A stretch of DNA of 58,642 bases from Bacteriovoracaceae bacterium (GCA_016786485.1 JAEUWD010000031.1:1-58642); one strand, 5' to 3'. Positions 10,701 through 18,495 are shown, numbered from the stretch's first letter. Program-made: numbers and translations. The notes: generated by a model not told the origin, from the letters alone.

Positions 10701-12430
10701 GAGATTTTTTTATTTCACAATCGACAACAGCTGGCGGAACGACTTTTGTTAACAAACTCTATATGGACGCCGCTGGTAATATGACCGCAAATGGCATCAC
10801 CACGCTCAACGGTGAAGCCAGAATCAATGACAAAGTTGGAATTGGAAATACTGGTTCGTCAGCTCTTTTAATTAAACCGAGTACACTAACAGTGCCACAA
10901 ACTAATGCGATTGTTGTTCAGAATTTAGGTGGTTCGAGTATGTTCTCCGTCAATGATTCAGGCGTTGGATCTTTTGCTGGAAACTTAACCGTCGCAGGCC
11001 AAAACGTTTGTCGTCAGGATGGAACTAACTGTCCGGCAGGTGGTTCAGTCGGTGGTTCAGGGACTACTAATTATGTGACAAAATGGACTGCAGGAACAAC
11101 TGCAGGTAACTCACAAATTTTTGATGATGCGACAAATGTCGGAATCGGCACAGGTGGTGCTGGTTCTGCAAAATTACATGTTGCTGGTGGTGGGGCAATT
11201 CTCGGAACAACAGGAACTTCATCTAACACGAGGACTTTGACTATTTTAAATAACGGCCAAGCTCAAACGAACTGGGGTTCATATCCAGGAACCTGGTCAC
11301 CAGCACTACAGATTCAGAGTAATGATAACTCGAGAATGATTTGGTTAAGTCCATTGCATACCGATGCTGCAACTAACGCTCGCTTAGTAACAACTGGAAC
11401 AAATTTTGACATTATGCCGCAAAACACACTAGCAGCAAGGTTTGATAATAGCGGTAACGTTACAGTGATGAATAATCTTTATCTGGCCCCAGCTAACCCA
11501 TATATCTATACAGGTGGAAGTTGGCTAGGAGTTGCAAACGGTCTTTATGTCAGCGGTGGTACACTTTATTCACAAGTTCCGATCATGGCGAGAAGTTATA
11601 TTGCTAATGATGATACCTATAATGGTGGTCGTATACATCTAAATGACTCAACGGATGTTACAGGTACTCTAGAAACTAGTTCTGAGATCTACTCGGGAAG
11701 TTGGTTAAGAAATAGAAATTCGGGTACAGGTTGGTATAATCAAGCGAATGGTATCGGTTTATATACAGCTGACGGTACTTGGGTTCGTACTTATCCAAAC
11801 GGTGGCTCAACCGGCATCTGGGCAAATAACGGTACTGTTGCTACGGCAGGATGTATCGTGGCTGGCGATAGTGCATGTTCAAGTGGTGCCGGTGAAGTCA
11901 CAGCGACGAATTGGTTTAGAAGCCGAGGTGCAACCGGGTGGTACAACCAAACCTACGGTGGTGGTATCTGGATGCAGGGTGCGAGTACGGTAGAAGTTTA
12001 CGGTTCAAAAAACTTTGCAGTTCCTGGAGCAACAGCATCGGCTAATTCGTTTGTTTATTCTTCTGACATTCGCTTAAAACAAAATGTTGAACCTATCGAT
12101 AATGCTCTTGAGAAAATCTTATCGCTTCAAGGAGTCGAGTTCGAATGGAAAAAAGATGGCAAACAAGATGTTGGATTTATAGCTCAAGACGTACAAAAAA
12201 TTGAACCAAAATTGGTGGAGACCTTACCACAAAAAGAAGCCTACTTAGCGGTAAAATACGGCAATATCACAGCCATCTTAGTTGAGGCAGTGAAGGAAAT
12301 CAAAACCATGATTGATGAGCTATTTGATAATGATAAAGAGCTTAAGCGTGAACTGGCTTCGGTGAAGGCGGAAAATGAAGAGCTTAAGAAGCGCTTAGAC
12401 CGATTAGAAAAGAAATTAGATTCGAAGTAA
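4793..12430 (+). CDS. Giant mosaic tail-fibre-like surface protein with C-terminal S74 chaperone
   Basis: The 2545-aa secreted fibre starts with a signal peptide (about residues 1-18) and an N-terminal beta domain (FFYGGRLVNPTTGQPYAGPA) typical of Bdellovibrio-type fibre proteins. Most of the body is mosaic repeats: three copies of a block containing LDSTTRGFLAPRMTTVQRDA, duplicated GGTVNSVTASAAGITIGG blocks, and three 122-residue blocks carrying FNYLDGVTSAIQTQL. The C-terminus is a peptidase S74 intramolecular chaperone of endosialidase. Its Ser2424-Asp2425 dyad sits in SSDIRLKQNVEP, followed by GFIAQDVQ and a terminal coiled coil. In this family the chaperone trimerises the fibre and then cleaves itself off before the Ser. 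The predicted product is a trimeric surface adhesin, possibly for prey or host recognition. It is the second gene of an operon with the 3370 gene. Confidence 0.88.
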   Translation: MKNIFKILFLLIPIASEAASFFYGGRLVNPTTGQPYAGPADLTFRVYVNNAATTCIYTDNSVPLNNGVFNVAVDFDTGLPCGTAFSSILQTAVALNHKIEIEVRHNNTATTYPRQEIGTVPLAITSTNGGTPAIGSVTNNQLVGTPTCLAGQYLRWNGISFECTAPVGGGTVNSVTAADATITVSGSATNPTVAVNTANTDTRYLKIDGTNNMGGNRIQNVGAPSVGTDAANRNYVDTQVSGAGSMDNFNVTADSGGSATISDGNTLTIAGGNNIATTRALNTVTIDITPNTNNFIPKATTTNYVDSLISDNGSNVSISVAAPVPHASALMQIDSVTRGFLAPRMSTAQRDAITAPAAGLLIYNTTTNAYNFYNGGSWAAVGSGGGTVNSVTASAAGITIGGTATNPTVGLNIANCLAGNSIRQINADGTVVCETDDAGAPGGLSSLNGQTGNTQTFSINTATGTTPAWNSATDNHELRIPMAAVVGVTAGLISKAQYDIFNAKLSAELDPEVGANTTDRLPRWNGSALVAGQIQDTGTNIAIAPSGTLAISNLVAPIGASDATTKGYVDARTGANEIDPKLDSATVNAIPRWNGTDLVDGIIRDNATTAWIGGAAVTSALLSLDSTTRGFLAPRMTTVQRDAITTPAAGLLIYNTTTNAYNFYNGTIWNAVGSGGGTVNSVTASAAGITIGGTATNPTVGINIANCAAGNSIRQINADGTVVCETDDAGAPGGLSSLNGQTGNTQTFSTNTATGTDPIWSSSGDNHELRIPMASAAGVNAGLISKAQYDIFNAKLGTGSAAGGDLTGTYPNPAIAASAVTSGKILDGTIAAVDVNSAAIQLRVSGTCAAGNSIRTINADGSVVCEADDSGAGGITTINSQTGVTQTIAITTTTPMMSPDVSSATDTHTIRIPFAATAGVGAGLITNAQYTTFNNKQERVTGTCAAGNSISTVNADGTVVCEADDGITVEADPQVGANTTSYIPRWDGSALVTGQIYDNGTVVNIGSTTAVPSAILNLDSTAKGLLIPRMTSAQRGAIGTPATGLLVFDTDMSAFNYYNGSAWVAFGAGANATQIQGRTLDAALNSIGAGQDGYVLKWMNANNRWEAQPDAVGGAGGLSNLNGATGSTQSFGAPGTTGTAPNWTRTGDTHFINIPMAATATVTAGLISKAQYDIFNAKQATLSAGCAANEALRTFSAAGTPTCTAFITVGASAGGDLSGTYPNPTVARIQGRDVSSAAPGANQVLKWNGAAWAPAADDNTGTTYSAGAGLDLTGTIFSIADSGVTSVKIAANAVDSSKIAADTIVAADIATGGVATAEILDGTILNADISATANIDATKLGTGVVSTTEFNYLDGVTSSIQTQLDAKLTTETDPQVGTLTANLWCQANAAGTSIDCTANAPSPVGATLNSTQIWVGDAGNLAVARTVTGDVTISNTGVTAIGAGVIVNADVAAAANIAATKLGTGVVDNTEFNYLDGVTSAIQTQLNAKLSAETDPQVGTLTANLWCQANAGGTSIDCTSAAPSPVGATLNSTQIWVGDAGNLAVARTVSGDVTISNTGVTAIGAGVIVNADIAAAANIAATKLGTGVVDNTEFNYLDGVTSAIQTQLNAKISAETDPEVGTLTANLWCRANAGGTSIDCTSAAPSPVGATLNSTQIWVGSAGNLASAVSMSGDATLSNTGVLTIGANAVDSSKIAADTIVAADIATGGVATAEILDGTILNADINAAAAIALSKLAGWPADAAGVLNNNGSGTLTWVTPLANPMTTAGDIIYGGVAGAATRLPTGTGFLRGGATPSYSAVNLATVDVTGALPIANGGTGATTAAAARTNLGLGTLATLSAVGSTEITDGSIMNADINAAAAIALSKLAGWPANASGFLSNNGSGTLTWATSAETDPQVGANTTNYVSKWDGSALVASQIWADATGVGIGTNAPAGLLELRNASPFIELSDTTGGTSRDWRLGISSLVEGDFFISQSTTAGGTTFVNKLYMDAAGNMTANGITTLNGEARINDKVGIGNTGSSALLIKPSTLTVPQTNAIVVQNLGGSSMFSVNDSGVGSFAGNLTVAGQNVCRQDGTNCPAGGSVGGSGTTNYVTKWTAGTTAGNSQIFDDATNVGIGTGGAGSAKLHVAGGGAILGTTGTSSNTRTLTILNNGQAQTNWGSYPGTWSPALQIQSNDNSRMIWLSPLHTDAATNARLVTTGTNFDIMPQNTLAARFDNSGNVTVMNNLYLAPANPYIYTGGSWLGVANGLYVSGGTLYSQVPIMARSYIANDDTYNGGRIHLNDSTDVTGTLETSSEIYSGSWLRNRNSGTGWYNQANGIGLYTADGTWVRTYPNGGSTGIWANNGTVATAGCIVAGDSACSSGAGEVTATNWFRSRGATGWYNQTYGGGIWMQGASTVEVYGSKNFAVPGATASANSFVYSSDIRLKQNVEPIDNALEKILSLQGVEFEWKKDGKQDVGFIAQDVQKIEPKLVETLPQKEAYLAVKYGNITAILVEAVKEIKTMIDELFDNDKELKRELASVKAENEELKKRLDRLEKKLDSK
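6047..6138 (+). repeat. 92-bp exact direct repeat in the fibre gene, copy 1
   Basis: This segment is identical to 6920-7011, exactly 873 bp (291 codons) downstream in the same frame. It encodes the GNSIRQINADGTVVCE region. Identity at synonymous positions suggests recent duplication or gene conversion. Confidence 0.9.
6920..7011 (+). repeat. 92-bp exact direct repeat in the fibre gene, copy 2
   Basis: This is the second copy of the 6047-6138 segment. The flanking sequence is similar but diverged, so the 291-codon block was duplicated and part of it re-homogenised. Confidence 0.9.
8921..9790 (+). repeat. 366-bp tandem coding repeats in the fibre gene
   Basis: Units begin at 8921, 9287 and 9653, each 366 bp (122 codons) apart, with motifs LTANLWC, TSIDCT, NSTQIWVG and FNYLDGVTS. 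The first two units are complete; the third diverges after about 9790 into a block that copies the 8650-8790 segment. These repeats would allow changes in fibre length by recombination. Confidence 0.85.
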
Positions 12431-12498
12431 TTTTGAGTCATTTCTTGAAGTCAAAGTTCAACTAGACAGATTTAAACCGCCTTTGATAGCTTACTATT

Positions 12499-13074
12499 AT
12501 GTTATTTATAATTAACATATTTATCCAAGCAGCATTTGCAGTAACGGCCCTTACAACGGTAAGCGGTACTTGTTCATATGTTGATGGCACAAATGGGGTA
12601 AGAGCATATAATGGTAGCGTTTGCAGAGTCACTTCAGACGGACAATGTCGACAAGTCACAAATAGTTCTGGAAATGACATTTTTGTTCCTGGTAAAGAAG
12701 GGACTTTTGATTTTATTAGTTTTTATGGTGCGCCACCTGCTGGTGTAACCATAGGAACTTGTGTCGTGAGAGCTACTACAACTCCACCTCCTCCTCCTCC
12801 TCCTCCGACCTCTGGGTTTGGAGATGGTACGCTATGCTCTACGGATATCTCAACCGGAAATAGCTTTGACCCAGGATCACCTTATTTAATTGCGTTTAGT
12901 TGTAGTGATTGTGCTAACGCTCCCGTTGATTTAGGTGTTATCTGGATTGGTTGTACCATCCCATATGGTACACGAGATTTGTATCGTTGTGGACCGTCTT
13001 CATGGGGAACGCCTAACTGTCCGGGGACATCACCAATCGCCTGCGGTAGCGGTTACTCATGCGTTCAACCTTAG
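12499..13074 (+). CDS. Cysteine-rich secreted two-domain protein
   Basis: The 191-aa exported protein has a short signal peptide (MLFIINIFIQAAFA). The N-terminal domain (about residues 15-92) has four cysteines and a GTCSYVDGTNGVRAY start. A polyproline linker of eight prolines (about 95-102) leads to a C-terminal domain with eight cysteines. The family is not recognised; the even cysteine count suggests disulphide-stabilised extracellular modules. It lies 68 bp after the giant fibre gene on the same strand and could be part of the same surface unit. Its stop overlaps the stop of the minus-strand gene at 13071 by 2 bp. Confidence 0.7.
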   Translation: MLFIINIFIQAAFAVTALTTVSGTCSYVDGTNGVRAYNGSVCRVTSDGQCRQVTNSSGNDIFVPGKEGTFDFISFYGAPPAGVTIGTCVVRATTTPPPPPPPPTSGFGDGTLCSTDISTGNSFDPGSPYLIAFSCSDCANAPVDLGVIWIGCTIPYGTRDLYRCGPSSWGTPNCPGTSPIACGSGYSCVQP

Positions 13075-14498
13075 TTTTCATTTATTTGAAAAGCTTCTTT
13101 TGAATCAAAATACTTAATTAAAATTTTGTTATCTAAAGTGTTAATTTCATCTGAGTTCTGCATAATATCGACTTGAGATTGGCTTGGATAATAACTAGGG
13201 TTGATAAGTTGGTCGTTACTGCCATAAAGGACAATTTCGTTTGGGAAAGTTTGATAAGCCGTATATTTGAACGCTTTCTTGAGAGTGTTAAGCAGAATTC
13301 CGTTAAATTTATCTGAGATAGAAGCTGACCAGAAAGTAAAAAGCCCTTTTGGCTTTAGTAGTTTGCTAGCAATTAAAAAATATTCATAGGTGTACAAAGC
13401 CGATGAGGTGATAATGTCAACTTCTTCGATATCGATAATAATAGTATCGTATTTTTTAGAAGTTGTTCTTATGACTTCACTTCCATTTTCGATAATCAAA
13501 CTAACTTTAGGGTTCTTGAGGAGATTCTGGTTATATTGATTGAAATAATTCTCTGTAGCGCTGACAACAACAGGATTTATTTCGATGATATCTAAGTGTT
13601 TTACCTTGGAGGCAGCCATTAAAGTTGCAGCAGTCATGCCACATCCCAGACCAATATTTAAAACGGTTGCATTTGAGGGAGCATATTTAAGAGCTTCTTT
13701 GGCCATAATGATATGTCCTGTGGAGTCATTATCAGCACTCGAACACATGATACGATAATCAATAAAAAGAAAATCGATGTCATTGTTTTTTCCAACAGTG
13801 ACGACACCAAAGTCGGACTGTTTTTGAAATAAGATGCTACCAAATCGAGGTGAATATTTTATTAACTCATTTTTGTTATAAATGAGAAATAGTAAAAAAA
13901 AAGTTGAAAAAATAATAACAATAAATTTTTGCCATTTTTTTGAAAAAACAAAAAATGCAAGTAAAAGATTTATACTGATGGCAATGTTTAAAGTCATTCC
14001 TAGACCAAAAGAGGGTATAAAATAGATTCCAGCTAAGATTGCTCCTGTTACGGCTCCAATAGTATCGACGAAATAAATGAGCCCTGTTTGCTTAATGCTA
14101 TCTGGTAGAGAGTTGAGATAAAGTCCATTGAGAAGAGGAAAACTTCCTCCTAAAAGCAGCGCGGGTATTAAAATATAAAACCACAAGAAAAGGTGTTTTA
14201 AGAGATTTTCTGAATCAAGTAGAGCTGGAATGAAGTCATAATGTTTTAAGAAAAAGAAGGCGTAGATTGCCACCGCCAGCTGTGTGAACCCTATAAATAT
14301 TCTGACATTCTCTCTTGAAATATATTTAGAAAAGATAAGTGATGAGAGTGCAATTCCTGCTAAAAAAGCAGATGTTGCGAGGCTCATGGCCTGAGAACTC
14401 TTACTTAGAAAATAAAAAAGTACCTCATAGCAATAAACTTGGTAAAGAAGAGAAACACAACCAATAAAAAATGAAAAAATAAGTATAATTGATGGCAT
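13071..14498 (-). CDS. Membrane protein fused to a spermidine-synthase-like domain
   Basis: The 475-aa protein has an N-terminal half (about residues 1-210) of multiple membrane segments, including the family motif VDTIGAVTGAILAGIYFIPSFG. The C-terminal half is a Rossmann methyltransferase-like domain related to polyamine synthases: VLNIGLGCGMTAATL (about 281-295) is the glycine-rich loop, DIIEINPVV (about 305) the acidic ribose-binding strand, and DTIIIDIEE (about 350) the region of the catalytic aspartate in true spermidine synthases. Fused proteins of this kind are common and their substrates are mostly unknown. The start is 25 nt after the stop of the upstream HTTM gene, so both form one minus-strand operon. 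Confidence 0.75.
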   Translation of the reverse strand: MPSIILIFSFFIGCVSLLYQVYCYEVLFYFLSKSSQAMSLATSAFLAGIALSSLIFSKYISRENVRIFIGFTQLAVAIYAFFFLKHYDFIPALLDSENLLKHLFLWFYILIPALLLGGSFPLLNGLYLNSLPDSIKQTGLIYFVDTIGAVTGAILAGIYFIPSFGLGMTLNIAISINLLLAFFVFSKKWQKFIVIIFSTFFLLFLIYNKNELIKYSPRFGSILFQKQSDFGVVTVGKNNDIDFLFIDYRIMCSSADNDSTGHIIMAKEALKYAPSNATVLNIGLGCGMTAATLMAASKVKHLDIIEINPVVVSATENYFNQYNQNLLKNPKVSLIIENGSEVIRTTSKKYDTIIIDIEEVDIITSSALYTYEYFLIASKLLKPKGLFTFWSASISDKFNGILLNTLKKAFKYTAYQTFPNEIVLYGSNDQLINPSYYPSQSQVDIMQNSDEINTLDNKILIKYFDSKEAFQINEN

Positions 14499-14523
14499 AT
14501 TATTTATTATATGACTCGAAGAT

Positions 14524-15894
14524 TTATTTTACACCACATATTTTTTTCCTAAGTATCTCTTCGTGATATTTTTTCTCTTTCAAATAGGTATGGGTATAGT
14601 GTTGATAGTATATCTGGATTTCTGTTCCCGTGGCGAGATTTGATCTTTTGCAAAAAAACTCAAGTGAATAGTTTATAATTTTTTCGTTGTTAGCATGAGC
14701 AACGAGATAGTTTTCAAAAAAATTCCAGAGTCTTAGGTTCTTAAAATGTTCTCTAATTTCGGAACTGGATTTAAGATTATGAGCAAAAAGACTTTGGTTT
14801 TCCTTGGTTTTGACACTGGCCCACGAATCGAGTGTCTGTGGAGTAGGACTATAAAGAAGCCAACTTTGATAGATACCAAGTAAAGATGTTAGCTCGGTGA
14901 GATAGAAGCCATTTTTAATTCTTGTTTGAAATTTGAGAATTTCGTTATCTCCAGGGAAAGGGAGGGCCGTAAGTAAATTAAGCAAAATGAGTACTGCAAA
15001 AAAAAGAGATGTATATTTATGTGCAGGCCATCTTAAGTCTTCTTTTTTTTTATCAAATTTTAGCTTAATTAATTTCCAAAATGATCCTGGTAGATAGAGT
15101 AACCAGGCACTCATGCAAACATAGGGGAAAATTCCTAAATTCATGAAAATGGCAATACCTAGATGAAAGAGAATCATTATCAATACACAATACATTCGTG
15201 GTTTTTCTTTTGCATAAAAGAAAAAGGCAAAAAAGGGTGCAATGACTTCAGTTAAATAAACAAAACGAGTACACCACTCAAGAATTTGGGGATAGTTTAA
15301 GAGCCTTTCTGCTAAAAGGCTTGAGCTAATACTTGAGACAAAGGTGTACCAAAGTGCACTAGCTTCGATGAACCAAATTTCAGTACTGCGATGGAGATTT
15401 AAGCAGAAATAGATATATGCAATTTGGAGAAGCAGAACTAATTGATAAAAATGGATGATTTTTTTACTTTGAGCTGGTTCAGGGTGAAATATATGAAAGA
15501 GTACGAGGATATTTAAAAGCATATCTCCGCCTGTTAGTACTGACCAATCTTTAAGTTGTAGTGAGTGCAAAATAACCCACGCAATAAGAAGGCCTAATTT
15601 TTTATAGTTTGTAAAAAGTGTGATGGAGATCCCTAAGAAGCCAATTCCAAAAAGTATGACTGACCACAGAGCTGTGGCGTTAAGATAGAATAGTGACCAA
15701 TAATACCATGCTGAAAATTCAATTTTGATTAGATCAAGTGAGACAATTCTTAAGTCAGAGTAGAACCAGTTAAACAAGCTTAAACGTTCGATGAAGTCAT
15801 AGGCGATGATTAAGCAGAGTGCCAGTCTTTGAATCGTTAACGATTCAGGTGAAATTTGATATTCTTCGAGCTTTTTTAAAATTAAGCTTTTCAT
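14524..15894 (-). CDS. HTTM (vitamin-K-carboxylase-like) membrane protein with fused C-terminal domain
   Basis: The 456-aa multipass protein follows the HTTM pattern: an N-terminal ISPESLTIQRLALCLIIAYD helix, LKDWSVLTGGD in the second loop, then a helix pair with TEVIAPFFAFF and FHLGIAIFMNLGIFP. HTTM proteins are related to gamma-glutamyl carboxylase; bacterial substrates are largely unknown. After about residue 320 comes a soluble tail with YQSWLLYSPTPQTLDSW, resembling the W-x-F partner domains that often follow or accompany HTTM. The gene is divergent from the 15938 gene with a 43-bp gap and precedes the spermidine-synthase-like gene in an operon. Confidence 0.7.
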   Translation of the reverse strand: MKSLILKKLEEYQISPESLTIQRLALCLIIAYDFIERLSLFNWFYSDLRIVSLDLIKIEFSAWYYWSLFYLNATALWSVILFGIGFLGISITLFTNYKKLGLLIAWVILHSLQLKDWSVLTGGDMLLNILVLFHIFHPEPAQSKKIIHFYQLVLLLQIAYIYFCLNLHRSTEIWFIEASALWYTFVSSISSSLLAERLLNYPQILEWCTRFVYLTEVIAPFFAFFFYAKEKPRMYCVLIMILFHLGIAIFMNLGIFPYVCMSAWLLYLPGSFWKLIKLKFDKKKEDLRWPAHKYTSLFFAVLILLNLLTALPFPGDNEILKFQTRIKNGFYLTELTSLLGIYQSWLLYSPTPQTLDSWASVKTKENQSLFAHNLKSSSEIREHFKNLRLWNFFENYLVAHANNEKIINYSLEFFCKRSNLATGTEIQIYYQHYTHTYLKEKKYHEEILRKKICGVK

Positions 15895-15937
15895 TCTTAA
15901 AGACTATTGAAAAAATAGTCATAAGAAAAGTGAACAT

Positions 15938-16465
15938 ATGAAAAATATAAAACAATATTGGAAATGGGGATGTGTAGTTTTACTATGTGCCAGTTTGTCG
16001 ACTACCATTATAATAAATCTTTCACCTTATTTAAGGTTAGAAAACTCGAAACATTTAAGTAGCGCACTAAGGCCAATTCGTACTTTTGCTTACTCGGTTG
16101 GAATGGACAACGCCTGGCAGATGTTTAGTTATATTTATCGTCATCGTTGGTACTCAAAGTTTTATGCTGTTGATGAACTAGGTCAAGAAAGACTTCTTCC
16201 GCTAGCTTTACAATCTAAGCGAACTTTTTGGCAAAAGAATTTTTTTGATTTTAAACAAGCAAAGTTTTTATTAAATATTCATAATGACATGGATAGACAG
16301 GAAGATTATCTGAACTATTTGTGTATGACTTTTCCGCAAATAAATAAGATACGTTATTATTTTGAAATTCAGCATTTTCCCAATCGAGAACTTTTTCTCT
16401 CGAAAATTCCCACATCTAAATTCCTTTATGAGCGAGATATGCTGAAGGAAAAAAAATGTCAATGA
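15938..16465 (+). CDS. Small membrane-anchored partner of an HTTM protein
   Basis: The 175-aa protein has one N-terminal membrane helix (about residues 10-30) and a soluble domain. The motif NAWQMFSYIYRHRWYSKFYA (about 66-85) resembles the tryptophan-centred motif of small proteins that sit beside HTTM genes (DUF5819-like), and also the tail of the HTTM protein encoded at 14524. It overlaps the next gene by 10 bp, which implies translational coupling with the HTTM protein. The specific function is unknown. Confidence 0.55.
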   Translation: MKNIKQYWKWGCVVLLCASLSTTIIINLSPYLRLENSKHLSSALRPIRTFAYSVGMDNAWQMFSYIYRHRWYSKFYAVDELGQERLLPLALQSKRTFWQKNFFDFKQAKFLLNIHNDMDRQEDYLNYLCMTFPQINKIRYYFEIQHFPNRELFLSKIPTSKFLYERDMLKEKKCQ

Positions 16466-17328
16466 ATCTTTCAAAATATTTAGATTTTGAAATTTCCAAC
16501 TCCTCATTGAAGCTGTTTAGGCTTTCTCTTGGTTCCATTTTTTTGTTTTATCTTTTTTTCTTATTACCAAATTGGAATGTGTTTTTTGCTGCGGATGGGA
16601 TTCTACAACTTAAAACCACAACTGCTTTTGTGGATAAAATTAATCTTTTTACAATTTTTGATAAGGTAAAACTTTCAATTTTTTGGATTTGGTTTATTGG
16701 GGTAGTGGCTTCTTGTCTGTTGATTTTTAATTTACATCCAAGATTATCGACAATTCTACTGCTACTAGTACAAGCAAGTATTATTCGAAGAAATCCAAGT
16801 GTGGTCAACGGTGAGGACTTAGTTTATCGCATGTTGCTATTTTATGCCTGTTTTTTTCCTGTTGATAAAAAGATTGATCTTTTGGGTAAAATTGCCGTTT
16901 GGTTTTCACAGATAAATTTATTATTAATTTATGTTTTTAGTTTGCCTGCCAAATTACTTTCTGATCCCGCATGGACCAATGGTGATTTAATGTACTATGT
17001 GTTTATTAATGACACATGGTCAAGATGGGATTTAAGTTCAGTTTTAGGCTTGAAACCTATTAGCGAAATTTTAACGTTTGCCTCAGTTGGGATTGAACTG
17101 TTGGTTCCTATTTTCATATGGTTTAAAAGAATAAGACTTTTCGTTGTTTTGATAAGTTTAATATTTCATTTATGTATTGGAATTTTTTTACAAAATGTCA
17201 CTTTTTTTTCACTAGCGATGATGAATGGTTTGATACTTTTTTTACCTGAAAGATATGCTCATGATTTTTTATTAAGTTTTAGGCAAGGATATTATTTTGT
17301 ACGCACTTACATCAAAAAAATTATTTAA
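16456..17328 (+). CDS. HTTM (vitamin-K-carboxylase-like) membrane protein
   Basis: The 290-aa multipass protein shows the core HTTM pattern clearly: LVYRMLLFYACFFPVD, IYVFSLPAKLLSDPAWTNG (the conserved lysine and W-x-x-G loop), VGIELLVPIFIWFKRIR and FHLCIGIFLQNVTFFSLAMM. It is close to the minimal HTTM length and lacks the soluble tail present in the protein from 14524; the neighbouring 15938 gene may supply that part separately. ATG at 16456 overlaps the upstream gene by 10 bp; an in-frame ATG at 16462 is an alternative. It also overlaps the following gene by 32 bp, so the three genes form a tight operon. Confidence 0.75.
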   Translation: MSMNLSKYLDFEISNSSLKLFRLSLGSIFLFYLFFLLPNWNVFFAADGILQLKTTTAFVDKINLFTIFDKVKLSIFWIWFIGVVASCLLIFNLHPRLSTILLLLVQASIIRRNPSVVNGEDLVYRMLLFYACFFPVDKKIDLLGKIAVWFSQINLLLIYVFSLPAKLLSDPAWTNGDLMYYVFINDTWSRWDLSSVLGLKPISEILTFASVGIELLVPIFIWFKRIRLFVVLISLIFHLCIGIFLQNVTFFSLAMMNGLILFLPERYAHDFLLSFRQGYYFVRTYIKKII

Positions 17329-18277
17329 TTTTGAAATTCAGTTTGTGATATTAGGCGGACTTTTTTTGATTATACCTTTCATCTTTTTTTACGATGGTTT
17401 ATTCAACTTAAAAAAAGAGGGGATCAGTTGGTATTTTTGGACAAACGCTCTTGTAAGCTCTCCACATGTTCATGCTACCTATGTAAGGCTACAAGGTGAA
17501 ATCTCGTCAAAACATGTTTCTTTTTTTTGGGGTGTACCGGCTTACTTACTTTGCGCAATTTTGCTCTGGTATTTTTATCAAAAGGGCTTATATGTAGAGG
17601 CAATCACCTTTATAAACGTTTGGCAGTCCTATCATTATTTACGTCAGACTTATGGTGTTCATCGTTATTTTATTAAAAAAGAAAATGAAGAATTGAATTA
17701 TAAAAGAATGATGTTTTGGGCATTTCATTTGCCTATGCCTTACTTAATCTTAGGAAGATGGCATACTTTGCACCAAGCTTGGGGCGGAAGAGTCTATAAT
17801 TATCTTAAACCCGTTTTATTTCCTGAATTTTTGATGAATTTCCTTTTTGTAATATTTATTCTCGCCGTTTTTTTGGGACTAATTATAGAAATAAAGCGTT
17901 CTTTAAAATTACAAAAATTTGAAAATTTATTAATCTTCGTTGCTTTTATCGGAATACATTATTATGGATTTGTAATGCTAAAACATTTTCATCGAGGCTT
18001 TTTGGCCGTAACCCTATTTCATGCTGTACAGTATTTGGCCTTTGTTTGGATTTTTGAAAAAAAACGACGCGCAAATACTTTCTTTGGTAAGATGTTTACT
18101 CAAAAGTTTGCTGTTTTTTTCCTTTGTTTACTCATTTGGGCTTATCCAGTTGAAAATTATGCGATACCTTATTTTGATTATTATATCGATAACTTTGCCT
18201 TATTTATGTTATGGGCGATAAGTTTGCATCACTATATGGTAGATGGCTTAATCTGGAAACAAAAGGCAATTGGCTAA
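17297..18277 (+). CDS. Histidine-rich multipass membrane protein of unknown function
   Basis: The 326-aa protein is not recognised. It has about eight hydrophobic segments with conserved-looking histidine clusters at the membrane borders: SSPHVHATY, SYHYLRQTYGVHRYF, GRWHTLHQAW, FIGIHYYGF, LKHFHRGF and FHAVQYLAF. This spacing is reminiscent of membrane di-metal oxidases or desaturases, but I cannot assign it to a named family. Translation probably starts at TTG 17297, preceded by AAGGA with 7-nt spacing, inside the end of the HTTM gene. Coupling to the HTTM gene suggests a shared pathway. Confidence 0.65.
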   Translation: MYALTSKKLFNFEIQFVILGGLFLIIPFIFFYDGLFNLKKEGISWYFWTNALVSSPHVHATYVRLQGEISSKHVSFFWGVPAYLLCAILLWYFYQKGLYVEAITFINVWQSYHYLRQTYGVHRYFIKKENEELNYKRMMFWAFHLPMPYLILGRWHTLHQAWGGRVYNYLKPVLFPEFLMNFLFVIFILAVFLGLIIEIKRSLKLQKFENLLIFVAFIGIHYYGFVMLKHFHRGFLAVTLFHAVQYLAFVWIFEKKRRANTFFGKMFTQKFAVFFLCLLIWAYPVENYAIPYFDYYIDNFALFMLWAISLHHYMVDGLIWKQKAIG

Positions 18278-18287
18278 GTTTTCATTA

Positions 18288-18495
18288 CTAGTGCCACTTT
18301 TTTTACAAGGTGTTCGATAGTCAAGCATCTTACGAGGTCTTTTGCTTATCCAATTTTCGATAATAGCTAAATCTTAAGTTTTTAATTTTATTTCTTAATG
18401 TTCCAATCGAGTTTTCAATAGAACCTCTATACTGTGTTTTTAATGGAGCAAAGTAGTAAATCTTATATTTAATGGTCTCAGGTCTTTTAAATTCA
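18288..18495 (-). pseudogene. IS30-type transposase C-terminal remnant, frameshifted
   Basis: On the minus strand, one frame reads YRGSIENSIGTLRNKIK and another, shifted near base 18356, reads IIENWISKRPRKMLDYRTP. Together they match the end of IS30-family transposases, where the catalytic-glutamate helix (RGSIENSIG) is followed by NxRPRKxLGYxTP. Only about 60 codons remain and the frame is broken, so it is inactive. The rest of the 18278-18662 interval holds no gene; it contains repeat copy D and a candidate promoter. Confidence 0.7.

Noticed and set aside
12492-12497. TACTAT as a -10 box for the 12499 gene
   Set aside because: It ends one base before the ATG, so transcription would start inside the gene.
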